Origin: Mugil cephalus
Lineage: Eukaryota > Chordata > Actinopteri > Mugiliformes > Mugilidae
Assembly: GCF_022458985.1 (NCBI RefSeq)
Contig: NC_061777.1
Location: forward strand, 12,985,668-13,049,667
DNA length: 64,000 bases
Reading direction: 5' to 3'
Numbering within the stretch: position 1 is the first letter of the stretch; every line of letters begins with the position of its first letter. The notes beneath the pieces were generated by a model. It did not search any database. It had not been told where the DNA came from and was given only the letters and a program-made list of their open reading frames with translations. Below, in pieces: positions 1-15,000 of the stretch. The translations under genes and the position numbers were made by a program.

Positions 1-87
1 CCTAGTAACGTTTAATTCTCAAGTGCACACCACCCACAGACGTTCTTAATAAGCACCTTAATTAAGATAATAATATTAGTGTCTTAC

Positions 88-3000
88 CTCACTCTTCAGG
101 TTTTCCAGCTGCTGGTCCTTTTCTGAGATTAAGGCACTGTTTTTATGGACTGATTGCTGAAGGGTCGCCTTCTCCTTGTCCAGCTTCTCCTTCAAAGCGC
201 CCTCACTATTAAACAAACAATACCAACTAAATCTCAGAGGTACAGTTTTTCATTACTCTAGGGAAAATCTTTTTTTTTTTGTTGTTAAAATAACAATGCA
301 TTTAATGATACAATGACATCAGAGATACAAAATGACAAAAAAGCAAAGCACAAAACTCAAAATTACATAATGGCACTGTGTCTCTAAATATTTGTCTGCA
401 TACTGTACATCAGTGTCTCTTTTAATGTAACATGATGATGACTGACAGGATGTAATATTAAAAGGCGTGAAGTACCTGAGGGCATTATTTGGCAGGCTTT
501 GAAGAAAAAGAACAGCATGATGTGGCATACATTTAATCATAAATGCACTGCATGTAAACTAGTGTCAAGCAGGTGAAACCACGTGTGCCAGTTCTTTAAA
601 ACCACTTGCACGATACTGGTGATTATCCAGATTTCAGAGAAAGTGCCTGAATCACACATTGTCTTACCTTTGCTTTAATTCTTCCAACCGTTTCTTGAGC
701 TTTGAGTGCTCATCCTTGAGCTGAGAAAATAAAAACGGTTGAAATTCAAACATGGTCAATGGGTAAAAACAGCAAACAATATTTAATTTGTTCCGATTCT
801 TGCAGGTTTATGTTGGACTGCACCTTCGACAGGTCGCCCTGGCCTTTGTGTTTGTTATCAAGCTCCTGAGTCAGCCTGTTGTTCTCTTCTTGCAGCGTCG
901 TCAGCGACTGCGACTTTGCAGAAACGGCTTCTTTGAGCTCCTCACTGAATAAACATAAATGTTATTAATCTGACAAGAAATTCTGACAGCTCATATGAAC
1001 CACACATTGGCTGGAAGATATGTCCTTGTCCAATACCTGTTGATTTATTAAACATACTGACTGAATGTATCTATTGGGCTGATGATGTCATAGTGAGGGT
1101 TGAGGAAGTACTCACATTTCCTGGCTCAGACTCTTGGTCCTTTGAGTTTCTGTGCAAAGCTGCTCTTTGGATACATTCAGATCTTCTTGATACTTGGAGT
1201 TCTCTGTCTTCAGTGTTTCCAGCTAAAACATTAATGGCATGTGAATTGAAAACTAGTCATTTTATCACTTTATTTCTTCATTGCTGGATGACAAAAATGG
1301 TTTCTTCTACCTTGGTTTCCATTTCCTTCTTGGAGCTCTGGAGCTCTTCCAGCAAAGACTGGGCCTTGTTCTTCTCCTGCATCAAAGCAGCTTTCTCTTT
1401 CGTCAGCTGTTCGAGAGCCTCCGCAGACTTGCCAGAAGCCTCGGCATCCTAAACGGTGCGTGATAAGTTTGGAATGAAGAGCAGCGAGTGGTTGGGCAAC
1501 ATCAACGTCTACTGACCTCAACCAACCAGAATTTGACATTTAGATTTGCAGGCCATTTGATGACTCTAAACACATACGCACAAATTGACGACCAATTACC
1601 AAAGTTTAATATTGTTTCATTAATTAACCACATGCTTGATGAGTTATCTATTTTAATTTGTTTAAGAAACAATGCAAATCTCTGTTCATTTTGATTGTGG
1701 AGTGCATTCTGGTTGACTTGACAACATGAATATTACACTAAGAGGAAAATAATTAGTATATACTCTAAAATATTGGCTCTAAAACCTGTGGCCTCAGAAC
1801 GGACAGCGACAACCAATTAGATTGTGTAATATATCAGAGGATTTAGTTTTGTTTTACAGTAGTTCAACTTGAACTCAGTAGGACTTTAGAAACTTTAGAA
1901 GCAAAACCAAATGGTTGAGTGAAGAAGATTAACTCACACCTAAATAATCATGTAACCCAGAAGAATTTTGCCTAACACGAGAGCACGTTATAAGCCCACA
2001 GGCAAAGGCTGGAAGCTAAGGGTCATAAACAGCGGTTAGTAAACGGAAGATGAAAATTAGACAAAAACGAAGGGAGAGGGAGACAAACCAGCAAGCATGC
2101 AGTGAGAAGGTGACATAGCTCCAGCCGTTCTAAGGTTTGTGAATCAGTGCTTAACTACCGGAGGAGAAATACCTCAAGCTGCTTAGATATGGCATTTTTT
2201 AGTTGCGACTTGAGCTCCCTGATTTGCTCAGTGGCTTCGTCTCTCTCCGTCTGCAGGGCATCCTTCTGAGCCGTTAGATGCGTGATGCTCGAGGAAATTT
2301 CTTCTTTCACGACGGCAGACGCAGACACCTCTGAAACAGCATCCTTGTACTGCTTTTCCAAAGACTCTTTATCGGCCTGCAGGGCCTTGATGTCAACCTC
2401 TAGTTGTTTCTGACTAGTCTGCAAACGCTCCAACTCTTCAAGTAGCTTTGAACGTTCTGCGAGCCAATTTTCTTTGTTTGTGTGAAGGGAAGAAATCTCT
2501 TGCTCAAATTTAGACTGGCTAGCTGTAAGGTCTTCCTTCTCAGTGGTCAGAAGGGTCATCTGTTTGCTCATCTCCTCAAGCTTCGATAAAAGTTGTCCTT
2601 TGTCTTCTGTCAGCTGACTATTTTCTTGCTCTTGCTGCCTTAATTGTGTTTTCACAGATTCCAAATCAACCATGAAGGACTTCTTCTCCTCATCACTATT
2701 CTTAAGGTTAGAGGAAATCTCATTATTTTCTTGCGTGACTTTGGACAATGTTTCCTGCAGTTCTTCGATTCGTTTGGAAAGACCATCCTTCTCAGATGTT
2801 GTTTTATTCCGTTCACTGGACTCAATCTGTAGCTGGGTCTCAAGAAGTTGCTTGGCCTCTGACAAAGATTTAAACTGTGCTTTTAACTCCTGGATCTCCT
2901 GAATCAACCCCTGATTCTCTTTCTGCAGTGATTGTGTATTTTTGTCTGTATCCGTTTGCAGCGACTGGACCTGCTGATAGTCTTTCGTAAGGTTATCCAC

Positions 3001-6000
3001 TTTTTGGGAAAGCTCTAAATTAGCCTTCTCAAAATCCATTTTTAGCTTACCATGCTTTTCAACAAGTTCAATTTTGTCCTTTTCAAGAATTTCTATAGCA
3101 GAGGAGTTTTTCTGCAGTTCATTTTGAAGGTCGGCCTTTTCCCGTTTCAAAGAGTTCACCTCCGCTTCAACCTCCTCTTTTTGGCGTTTGGTTTCCTCCA
3201 GCATTGCTGTTAGCTGAGTCTTCTCTTGAACGAGGTCAACATTAGCTCTGGAATAACTATCCAGTTGGTCCTTATTTGTACGGATATCACTAGCTAACTT
3301 ATCACGTTCGAGAGAAAGAGCATTTTTCTCAGATATGGCCTTCGTGTGCTTCTCCTCCAATTCTCCCTTCTCACCTGCCAAACGCTCATAATCCATTTTC
3401 TGTTGCTCCACTGCTGAATCAAGGCTCATCTTTTCTTTTCGTAAAGCGTGCAGAGCCATCTCGGTTTCAGAATTCTGAAGGAGAAAAGTTTGCTTCTCTT
3501 GCTCAAAAGACGATAATGCGTCTTTTAGTTTGTCACTGGACTGAGACAGCTGCTCCGTTGAGGCCTGAAGCTTCTCCTTTAATTCTTTTATCTCTCTGAG
3601 GAGCTCTTCCTTCTCATTAGACACTTTTCTTTGGACTGCAAGTAAATCTTCTTTCTCTTGCAGAAGGTGAAGCCTCTCAGAATCGGTCACCTGACTGCTC
3701 GTCTTGAACTCTTCCAGCATCTGGGACAAGCTCAGTTTTGAGGCTTTAAGTTCTTCACATTCACGGATGTAGCTCTCCAAGTCTTTCTTCGTAACACTGA
3801 GCTTATCCTGCAGCTCCTCCTTCACAGTCTCAAGGCTCTTGTTGTCTGACACAGCAGCACTGATTTCAGAAGAGAGGTCCACTTTCTCTTTCGTCAGTGT
3901 TTCTGCTAAGGCCTGGAGCTGGGTGTTCTTCATCGTAATATCTTCTTTTTCTAAGTTCAGGGATTTAAGTTTTGCCTGCAACTCTGCATTCTTAGCATCA
4001 AGGGATTTTCTGGCATTTCTAGCAGCATCTCTCTCTAATACTAGATTGTCCATCTCAAAGGTAAGCTTGGACTTACTGTCCTTGAGGTCCTCCTCAAGTC
4101 GGTCCCTCTCTTTGCAGACATTTTCATAATCCTGAAGTAGTTGCTTATTTTTAACCTCAATTTGCTGGATGTCCTGCTGATGCTTCAGGATCAAGTCACT
4201 CGACTCTGCATTTGTACGTTTAAGCTCTTCAATTTGGGCCAAACATTCATCTTTGCCACGCTTCAGTTCTTTGTTTTCATCCTGTGCTTCATGAATAAGG
4301 TGTTTGAGCTTCTCCAGTTCCACGTTCATTGAAATCTTCTCTTCATCAGAACGCTTGTTGATGGCAAGGAGCTCCTCTTGATGTTTGGAAAGTTTTTCTC
4401 TGGCTATTTGGAGTTCTTCATGCTGGGCTGAAAGTTCCTGGTGACTCATCTCAAGAGCAGAAAGCTTAGTCACCACGTCTGAAAGCTGTTCCTCCAGTTT
4501 TCCCTTTTCAACTCTAAAGTCCTCACTTTCCTTACACTTTTTTTCCAGATCTACACTCTGATTTTCCAGTTTTTTGGACAAATGTTCAACATCATGCTTG
4601 TAGGTGTCAAGCTGAGAGGAAAGGCACTGGGAAAACAAAGATGAAAGAAAAAAAAGGAGGGGAATATATATACAGGGAAACGTATGAATGAATCCAAAAT
4701 AAACCCAGCAGATATGCACATAAGTAATAAATGCAAATGGAAATGTTAAGCTGCAAAAGCATAAAAAAAGGGCAAAAGATCACACCAGAGGTTCAACTGC
4801 AATGATAAAAAAAAATACAAGCTGGAACATTTTCACTTCAGTCCTTATTATTTTTAAATAAATGTAGAAGTTATATTATGATTGATAAATTAGCCTGGCC
4901 TATAAGTGAAGAGTGGGTGCTGGTCTTCATCACGGGGAGCATCAGTAAAGAGGATCATCTTATGTACAAGAATTATTCCAGGCCTCCCTGTTGCACAATT
5001 TTTTATATTTGATTTGAATTTTGCCTTTTCTTGTAAATTAAGTAAATTCTTGTTTAAGCCAGTGTTGACAGTGAATTCCTAGGATAACACATAACAAAAA
5101 CACAACAAATTCAAACTTCAAAAGGGCTGAAAGTGAAAATGCTCCACTGAAAAAGCAGGTTGATGAAAAATGATAGGGGAGGTACAGTACACTGTTAAGG
5201 AAGTTATCACTTTATGTAATTTAAAGAAAAACTTAATAGCTTTTTGTCTGGTGGATTCAGAATACATCCAGACTACGTTAACTTTTCCAGGACATTTTGT
5301 TGTAGGTTTAATTCCAAGTTGATAAAAAAATGTCCCTATTATAAAGTCGATTAATTAATCACTGTTGATGTCGTAGTTCTCAACGCAGGCTGCCAATCTC
5401 CTAACATATCTTAATGGCCCCCTTCAAACATAGAAAGCTTTAGAAATGGTTTTGTCCTTTCTATGGCTTGCCACATTTTTAATCAGAGAGCTCAACAAAT
5501 TCCCTGGACTTCATGGTTTGTCCTTTGTCTTAGCATTCAGTGCACATCAATACCTTCAATACCTTCAATACCTGTAAAAGTACAAACAAGTGTGTAGACT
5601 GTTCATATTTAGAAACATCTTCAAATGCGGTTGTGAATAAAATACTGATGTTCCCAATGTCCTCATCTTTTTGTTGCACCTTGCACACATAAAGTTACCC
5701 AGTCTTGTTCTTCTAACAACTTATGGCCAATGCTACTATTTGATTTGATTGCCAAGAATTTTGAGTAGATGTCTTTTCATGTTGTAACCACAAGTTTATG
5801 AGTTCAGCTTGAAGGTAAAATATGTCCAAGCAAATACATGAGCCGCACAATTTCCATCCATGTAGAATCCAGATGTCCACAGTCTAGAATTTTTGAGTAT
5901 AGTTTGCTTAAAACCTAAATTTTATCTTTCATTTATGAAATGTGCAAAACGGAGAGGCGGTCTGAATTTTCTGAATCCATGTCAAAGTTTAATTCAGCAG

Positions 6001-9000
6001 AAAGTGAATCTCACTGCCACCTAGTGAATGATTATCGTTACAGCAGCCAGAATAATTTTTTTTTTTTTTAAACCGTCAGTGATTTCTTTGGTGTTACCAG
6101 GTGTGACCCTACAAGCATATACAATTGTATCATCCAATGCAGTGCTAGTTATTAGCCATAGTGTGAAGGGAAAATAGCAACTTATCACAAATAAGCTAAA
6201 TGATAGTAATTAAGAGTAAATATATTGATAATAAATTAAATATGTGCGCAAACTAAGTATAATAAGCTGATTCAGCCGGCAGGATTGTGAGATGGTTCTT
6301 ACCTGAGCCTGGTCCTTGTATGGCTGCAGCTCTGACACCGTCTGCTCCAGCTCTTGGATTTTGTCCTTGGAGGTGGAGAGCTCTTGCTTCATAGTCTCAG
6401 TCTGACTCTTCAGTGCCTCAAGTTCCTTCGCATGAAGCTCCGAGGCCTGAGAGAGGGACTTCTCTTGCGAGACCTTTAGCTCCTCAACCAGGGTCTCCTT
6501 CTCTTTAACAGTCTTCTCCTGGAAAATGAGGGGACAAAAGCAATCAATGACTTTTCTAACGAGCAGTAAACAGTATATTACACTTTTTAATGCATATAAA
6601 ACTAAGTTTACATATATAATAGCTGTGACTACCCTGTAGTACTAACCAAGGTGGAAATCTTCTCCTGAAGGCAGCTTATTTCAGTCTGATGTGTGTCTCT
6701 GCTCTCTTTCAGCTCCTGCTCCTTGTGGGACTGTTCCTGCTGCATTTGTTCATTCAAGTGTGCCACCTTTTCCTTCTCCTCCGCTAGTTGATTCTGCAAT
6801 TCCTCAAGTCTCCTGTGTGATGACAAAAACGAAGGATGTGCCGCAATAGGTTAGATAACAGAAAAATAAATTTGCAACTATGTATGGGATCAAACGAAAC
6901 CCAGAGTTCTGCACACAACTTGTATAATAAAGTGTGGTACCTTTCTTTCTGCATGAGATCCTCATTCATTTTAGTCAGCTGCACTGAACTATCACCAGAT
7001 GCCTTCATCATGTCTGAAATGTCATTTTCCAGCTTGCTTTTGTCCTTCGAAAGCTGCTCGAGCTTTTCATCAGCAGTCTTCAGCTTCCTCTCGACGCCTG
7101 ATTAAAAACAAGGTGTTTATTCATCAAGTCTAGAGATTTTTATTCAACAAGAAAGGAAAGAATATGGTGTCATGCGTCTAAAGCATTAATGGATGTTTCT
7201 AACAAAATATTAAACACACAACAAAACAGCTGTAATGTGCTCACCGGCAAGTTGACTTCTTAGAGACTCCGATTCTGTGGCCAAGGATGTGCACTGTTCC
7301 TCTTTCTTACTGAGCTTCTCAAGTGTTTCTGCAAAAAAATTAATGGAAAAAAGGTAAGAAATGCCAAATGGTAGTGGATGATAGGAAAAGGTGTGAGAAA
7401 ATACATTTGATTAACTGAAGAGACTGATTACTAGATTTACCTTGCATAGTTTTTGTCGATTTAGTCTGCTCCTCTGTGCCTTCAGACAACTTTTGTTTCT
7501 GTAGGTAGACAATAGACAGGAGTATTTTAACCAGCTGATAGCTGTACCCAGTATTAAGAATGAACGCAAATGCAGCTGAGAAATAAGATTAAAGAAGTTA
7601 AAAGATCACTGGACAGCAGCTTAAACAGTGAGAGGGGAATATATCGAATATATCGACATCCAAAAAGCCATAAGCCTCACCAGGCCTACAAGCTCTTGCT
7701 CCAGATTGTCTTTCTCCTGCTGTACAGTAGTCAGACTCTGCTGTAAAGAGAGGACTTCCTGCTTCAGACCCTCCAACTGAGAGCTCATATCACTAACCTG
7801 CAGCACAGGGCAGTGAGACAAAATAACAAGTGGTGAATAAATAATGCAAAACAAAATAAATATAGATAAAGAAATGTGAGACAAGAGCAAACTAGTCTAA
7901 TAAATAATGACAACTCTTGGCTAAAACATGGCACACACTGAAAAGGGAGTATTAAAGTGGTAATGAGAAGAACAAACCTTGGCACCCTGGTTGCTTTCTT
8001 GGCTCTGCGCCTCCTCTAATTGCCTCTTCAGGGCCTCGAGCTCCTGGTTACCTTGTGCTACCTGGCTGCGCAGAGCAACCACTTCGGCCATCTGCTCTTT
8101 GGTTTCTCTATCCTTGTCTTGGGCCTGCTGTTCGTGCGCTGCTTCTTTCTCCTCAAGCTCCTTTACCCTAACTTCGGCGGCATGCAGCTTTCCAAGGACA
8201 TCCTCCATCTCCACAAGGTGCTGCTCCTCTGCTTTTTCGACACTGCATCGTAGCGAATCCTCCAGCCGCTCCTTGTCCTCAGTCAAAGACGACAGCTGTT
8301 TCTTCAGCGCCTGCATCTCCTGACTCCAAGCTGAGGCGTCAGCTTCATGCTTGGCTCCAGCCTCCTCTAGAGCCAGTGTGTGCTCCAACTTCAGCCTCTC
8401 TAGTGCACTTTTGGTTTCTATAAGCTCTTCTGTCTGGGCTCCTGCACCTTTGCTGAAGGAGACCTTTAGCTCCTCCATGGCTTGCTGGTGAGAGGCCATG
8501 GCAGACTGCAGCTTGGACTGCCACTGTTCAACAGTGTCGGCATTCTCCTTCTCAGCCTGGCTCAAACGCATCTGCAACTCTTCTTTGTCACCAGAGAGCC
8601 TTACAGATGTAGCCTGAAGCTGGGCAACTGCTTCAGTGTGGGTTTTTTCTTGAGCTTCTAGCTTCTCCTTGTACTTCTTAAGCTCTTCTTGCTGATTAGA
8701 TTCTTGGGTAGCCAACTGGTCCCTCAGAGAATTGATCTCTTCCATAAGAGGAGAAATAGTAGCGTCAGAATCCTCAGAGCCCGGCTGGTTCCCGAGACGC
8801 AGCCGCAGGTCAGCCACCTCTCTAGTCCTCAGTGAAAGGTCCCGCTCGAGCTCCATAATACGGGATCTTTCTGACACAGTAGCAACCTTTAAAAGCAGAC
8901 ATCTTGCATTTTATAGTTTGTCCTGATCAAACATGCTCAGGAACTGACAAAGGCACGTTAATATGAAATGTTATCATATTTTAGTTAACTGAACTGAACT

Positions 9001-12000
9001 GACTCGCTAAGTCAAATAATACACAAAGCAGACACATAATACTAAAACTAGAAAAGAATATCACAGGATCACAAGAATAAGGCGTTATACTGACCTCTTG
9101 TGGTTATAAAAGGTATGGTCCAAATAATGGAAGTGAACACTGAAAGCATGTATGGAGCTACCACAGTGTGCATGTCATTTTCTACCATTCCTTTATTTAC
9201 AACAAATTGTGATGATTTTTATATTAATCCAGCTACATTACAAACTTATTGTACATTTAATCTCTCGAGATGAATCTCTTCTTACTGTTGCAACATAATA
9301 CTGGTTAAGACCGTTAAATTTTCTTAAAATCTGAAAATGTGGTCGTCATCCTAATAAAACTACATGGACTGAAGTTACACTTCTATTCCTTATGACTATA
9401 ATACTTAAGGGGGGCACCAGGATGCATAGTCTGGGAGGTGGAGCAGGTTTTAGACTAGCAAAACGCAGGGACACCAAATAAGCAGGACAAATGGATGCCG
9501 GGAAGGACTGGGGAAGTAGAACATAGGATAACTGAGAGAATGATTAGCCGGGGACAAAGGGGGGAGTTGTCTGTCTGGTTAAGCAGTGATACAAATCAAG
9601 AAAGAGAGTTCAGGTTTGGGTTGGGTAACTTATTGGAAAATGGTAGCGGTAAAAAGGCTTTTCACTTTAGACAGCTGAAAGAATATTCAAATCTAAATAA
9701 GGACTAAATAAATTAAGCATAAGAAAACATTTGTATTAGTTTATTATTTGATTCTATTTATTTGTTTCAAGAGCAGTAGTGTTATTTTTCTAACGTGAAA
9801 GCTGAAATAAATGCATTTGTAAGCAGCGTTTGTAAGGTACGTTCACCACAAGCCCATACAAAGCAAAACTGTGGTAACTGCTTAGAAATCTCTCTGTAAA
9901 CCCTTGCAAATATTACTTTGGCCACTGTCCTTGGCCCATGCCCTCTTTCCCAACGCAGCACATTGCAGAGCAGAATTCATTACCCTAGTGTCTTCTAACT
10001 CTCTTTGGAGTTTCTCAGCTTTGGTCTTTTCAAAGAGCAGGCTCTGTTCAAGCTCCTTAATGTGGGCATGCTCCAGTCTGGTCTGCGTCTGTTAGTAAAC
10101 AAGGGGGAGAGGAAGAAAACACACCAGTGCCACCATCACATGCCAGCCCAACGCAGACAGAGAAGGGAGGGAGACAGGAGAGAGGATGGAGGGGGTTTGG
10201 ACGATGACAGTTGTGCGTGTCTTTGAACGTTTGAGGGGTTGTGTTCGGGGAACTGGGCAGGAGTGGAGAGAGGTGGATGACTGGAAATGAGAAGACGCCC
10301 CCATGCAAATAGGGATTTGGGTGAAGGAATGGTGGGAAATACAAGACAAGCAGCAACGTGTATTATGGGTGTGCAGGATGAGTACGTTGATGGAGGCAGT
10401 TTAGAAGTAACCATGCATCATTGACACCTGGTGAACAAAGCACACCAACTGTTACGATTCACAGAAAGTTTGATAATATGTGTCAGTAATGACTTCACCA
10501 CAACACAGAGAGAGAACGAAATGGAAGTAGTTTCCTGAACAATAAGGTCAATGCAATAGATTCTATATCAAACAAAGACGTCTGAAGAAGTGGAACATTG
10601 ATTCAATAACAGAAAGTTTTTTTTTTTTTCAGGTGTTGCCTTGGTTTTATTCAGGTAAAATGATAAGGTTATAGTATTTTCTCTCTCATGCTCTCTCTGT
10701 GGTGACAAAGTCATTGTCCACACTATATATAGTAAGTATTGCATAAGAGACCACCTGTGCAAGACTTGAGATCAACTTTGACAGAAATAAATCGGTAACA
10801 GAGAAAGGAAAGGTCCTGATTTGACTTTTGGTTGTTCTGTTTTATGATTGAGAACATTATGGCAGCTTAATGAAGCCTTGCCACAATTTTGTACCTCTAG
10901 TCTCACATTATACCCAGTGTTAAACTCCAGGATTCACTTTGAAAAGGGGAATAGCACCAGTTTAAAAGAAGCTATCGTGGTTGTCTGTTCCAGGCCTTCC
11001 ATACTACCTAACTGATCAATGGTAAGGAAGCAGGAGGGATGCGATTGTGCATCTATCTCAGCATCCTCTGCTCATTGTTTTACATTTAAATTCCTAAGGT
11101 GGGTGTTATTCCCCTTTGGCTGCAGTGGGCAGACTGAATACAGGTCTGTGACCGGGCAGTGGAATGACAAGGGAGCATCTCCAGTGGTACCATGCTGAGC
11201 ACTGGACCAACACGAAAGACGAGGACGAGAAGGAAGAAGAAGCAATAAGATCACATCATTGAACAGGGAGGCACTGCAAGTTACAGCTCAACATTAGTAC
11301 ACCTTCAACAGCTTAAAGTTAAAGCTTTTTTTTTGTTTTAGTTTGACCTGTTGAAAGAGTTTTTTTGTCGGAGTGTTTCAAGCCGCATGCAGTTTTAAAA
11401 ATTATTTATGCAGCGGTGAGTGAGTAATAAACTGTTAGTACACACACTTTAAATAGAAGATAAAGGGGTTTTCTAACCCTGTAGGCCTCATTTTAAAACA
11501 TCTATTCTGAGCCTGGATGCCTTCAGGGTAACTGAGGTGGTGCCCTGTGCAGCACTGTGGAATAAATAACAAATGCTTTGATCAGATATGAATACAAATA
11601 CCTCTCTGGGCACCAGCTCGCTGGATATCAAAACTTGGGATGACAAAATGACTTATTTAAGGAACGGACAATGAGCTATGAGAGTCTGTTAAACAAAATA
11701 TGGAGGAAAAAACTAAATGTCAGGTGTCTTACAGTTCCATTAGCTTTGGTAATTAAGTCTCAGACTTAATGCTTATCAAGTCCAGTCAAGTTTTTATATA
11801 TATTCGTGGTTTGGGCATAGACTGGCATTGTCACTGAAGTCAGAGACTTGCTGCACCACCAGGTGCATTTGACAGCGTATCATCTAATGCAGCTGATGTC
11901 ACTATCTAACTGTTCATGCAAATACTGTTACTGAGACTGAACAGTGGGTAGTTCCTACCGCTAACCCAAACAAGAAGTAATGCAAATGGACCTGACTGCA

Positions 12001-15000
12001 GCTCTGTGGCCGACGATAGTAGCTAATCTTGAGGAATCTTAAAGTGCATTGGACCTGAACTACAAGGAGACATTTGATATTAAAAATAAATATATATTTA
12101 GACAAGTTTATTATCATGGGTGACTGCTTCTGAATTCACTTCACAAAATGTAGTTTTTAAAGTGTTTTCATTCTATAAAAATACCACATATATACACTTA
12201 GAAAGTCGGTTTTGAAACATGAACTCAATTAAATATGTCATTTGCAGTGATGTGGATCTGCCTTGTGTATTTACCTCCAGATCCCCTTTGGTAATGCAAG
12301 CTTCTTCTACCCGAAACTGAAGGTCTTCCACCTTCCTATTTAACAGAAGAAAAAAAAAGGCCAAAAAAACATAAGAGCACTGACAAGCTAAACTAGTGAT
12401 TAACAGCGAGGCTAAGCCATGTCAGGCACACCACTTTCCTCATGACTTCATAAGATTATAAAAGTACAAGAGCATTTAGAGCTTAGCTGTAACGTTATCT
12501 AAAAAAGTACCAGATGATATTAACACAGCAGATCCTGACCCGTGGTCACATATTACTGTGTCTTTGTCTGTCTTCTTACCTACGCTCCTCCTCCAGCTGA
12601 TTGAGCAGCTCCACCTTGTCTTTGTCTGCAGCTTCCACCAAGGCACGCAACTGATCCATCTTTGACTCCATCTTTTTTTTAAAAACCAAAAGAAAAAGTT
12701 GGATACTGTTGACACAACATTTAAAAGATACTCTGATCACAACCATAATTTAGGGACCAGCGAGTGGGCTGACCTGCTCGTGATCATCCCTAAGCAGACT
12801 AATTTCTTGCTCCATTTCTCCAACATGGCTAGTGGCCTTGGCAACTTCAGCTCTTTCCATGTCCCTCTCAGCCATCAACTGTTCAATGTGTTGTTGCTTT
12901 TCCTTCAGTGCCTCCTGCAAGGCTGTGGTGCCTGAAATCTTCCGATTATACCTCGAAGAAGTCTCAGTTAGCTGTAGAAACACAAAAAAACATAGAATCA
13001 TAATACTGTTAATTAAGGCAAATATTAAGTGTGACCCCTTAATATTGTTGTTACTGAGTGTGGCCATGTCTCACCAGGCCGGTGCGGCTGGGCTTTGCGC
13101 TAACAGAGGAGGCCACAGAGCTCATGGTGCTGATGGATGAGGCACTAGGGCTTCTCTTCAGGCCAGACGGTGTGGCCACTACTTTCCTCACTGTCGTTTT
13201 TGCTTTGGCTGGCGTCGTTGAAGGGAAACCGATGCGTGTGACTTTGTGAACTGGAGCGAACAAGCCATACTTGGGTTGGCACTGAAAGTATCTGTGGACA
13301 GATCGTCGGAGTCAATAAATATGTGTGGTTGGTGCATGTAATAACACGTCTTTCAGGATTTACAGATGCTATGGCAATAGTACCTCGTGCCCGCCACTGC
13401 TCCGTCATTTTTTCCAAGGGGCTCATCTAATTCCACACCACACCACTCGCCTTTGGCAAAATCTGTTTCTCCGAGGAAACGTACCACTCCTGCCTTTGTG
13501 CCACCGACCTGAGGAGAAAGCACCAAACATTAGCCAACAATGAATCCTCTCAACAGATAAGGGAGGGCTGAAACATAATCAGCTTAGCTTAGTAATAAAC
13601 CCTGAGTGAGATAATTCCATGAAAGCCACAGAAACAAAACATGGGAGAGCTTTGAACTTAACAAAGCCAAATTATCAGCATGAGATTTTTTCCTCTTTCA
13701 CTTATCTACAACTGCACAGCTGCAAGATTGACGCTTAATTTGGTAATGGTGAGCTAATTTCCTCTGGAGCCCAAAGGAAACTTCCTCTTTACATAATGCG
13801 CCACATTGCCTCCTGGCTGAGGAAATGGACAAAAAAAAGGGAATTTGTAAGGAGGAAGGAAGGTGCTCATCAACAAATACTGAGACCAAGAGGACTGTAC
13901 ACAGATGGTGACTGCACCCAACAGTGCCAGCAGTAGTACTTCCTCTGACTCAGAGCTGAGGATCTGGTGACATGAAGTGGACGAGGCCACATTTAGTGTG
14001 TTAATTTCTCTGACACTAAAGCAGAGGAGAGTTCATTAGTCTTGTGACTGCTGATGTGGCTGAGATACAAAGATAGCGCCTTAACGTTGTGTCACTTTGC
14101 TAAAATATTCAGGGGAAAATACTGCTGTATGCTTTGGAAGAAACTTTACCAACACACGATCACCCATCTTCAGTTCTCTCTCTCCTTTCTTGACTGATCC
14201 GGTCTCGGAGAGGTTGGAAACAGATTCGCTGTTTGTGCGCGTGAGGTTGGAGGCTGGGGTAGAGGGTACAGCTGGTGTAGCTGGCGTAGCTGGCGTAGCT
14301 GGGGTGGCGGCAGACGCCTTCTTTGCTGCAGTAGTAGATTTCGTGGCGGGTGTCTGCGAGGCAACACTTCCAACCGAAGGGGTGGGTGACGAAGCGCGGG
14401 AGGGCGGCGCCGTCTGAGTTCCATTAGCCTCCCCCTCGGTGCGAGACAGCTTGGACGGGCGGGTAAATATCCCTCGCAAGGCCTCACACTGGAAGTAGCG
14501 CACCCCTGCCACTGATCCATCGTTCTTCCCGATTGCCTCGTCTAGAACAATCCCCGCCCACTGTCCTGGGGCGAACTGCGCCTCTCCCAAAAACTGAATG
14601 TAACCTGGTTTATTGCCATTCACCCACACTCGCTCCCCGACCTGGAAGCTCTCCTCGGCGTTCTTGGAATCTCCTCCGCTGGATTTTGGAGCGGATTTGT
14701 CAGCCACGCCAGCTTTGGCTGCGTTTAGAAAGAAGTTTTAAAATGAATAAATTGTGCAATTGACTTGTGTCAGGAAAATGAACGTCACAAAACACACAAT
14801 ATCATCTGGTGTTGATACAATGCTATAATTATGTTTTAAGAACTTCTTACCAAAACATTGTAAGTAAAAACTTATACCATTATTATATATGTATAATTAT
14901 TATAACTATAGCTTTAAACAAAACAGCTGGTTAGTGTCAGTGCTAGTCTATCCATTAAAATGACCACCTCATTTTGCTGTTCTTCTAACTGAATGTTGAA

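Noticed and set aside
10057-10414. Overlapping minus-strand frames of 85-99 codons
   Set aside because: Pro/Ser-rich, low-complexity, inside a CLIP1 intron, mutually overlapping in three frames, with no splice or homology support.
14097-14417. Plus-strand frame with [10 protein letters not shown]
   Set aside because: Antisense of the TPATPATPA linker in the CLIP1 CAP-Gly 1 exon.
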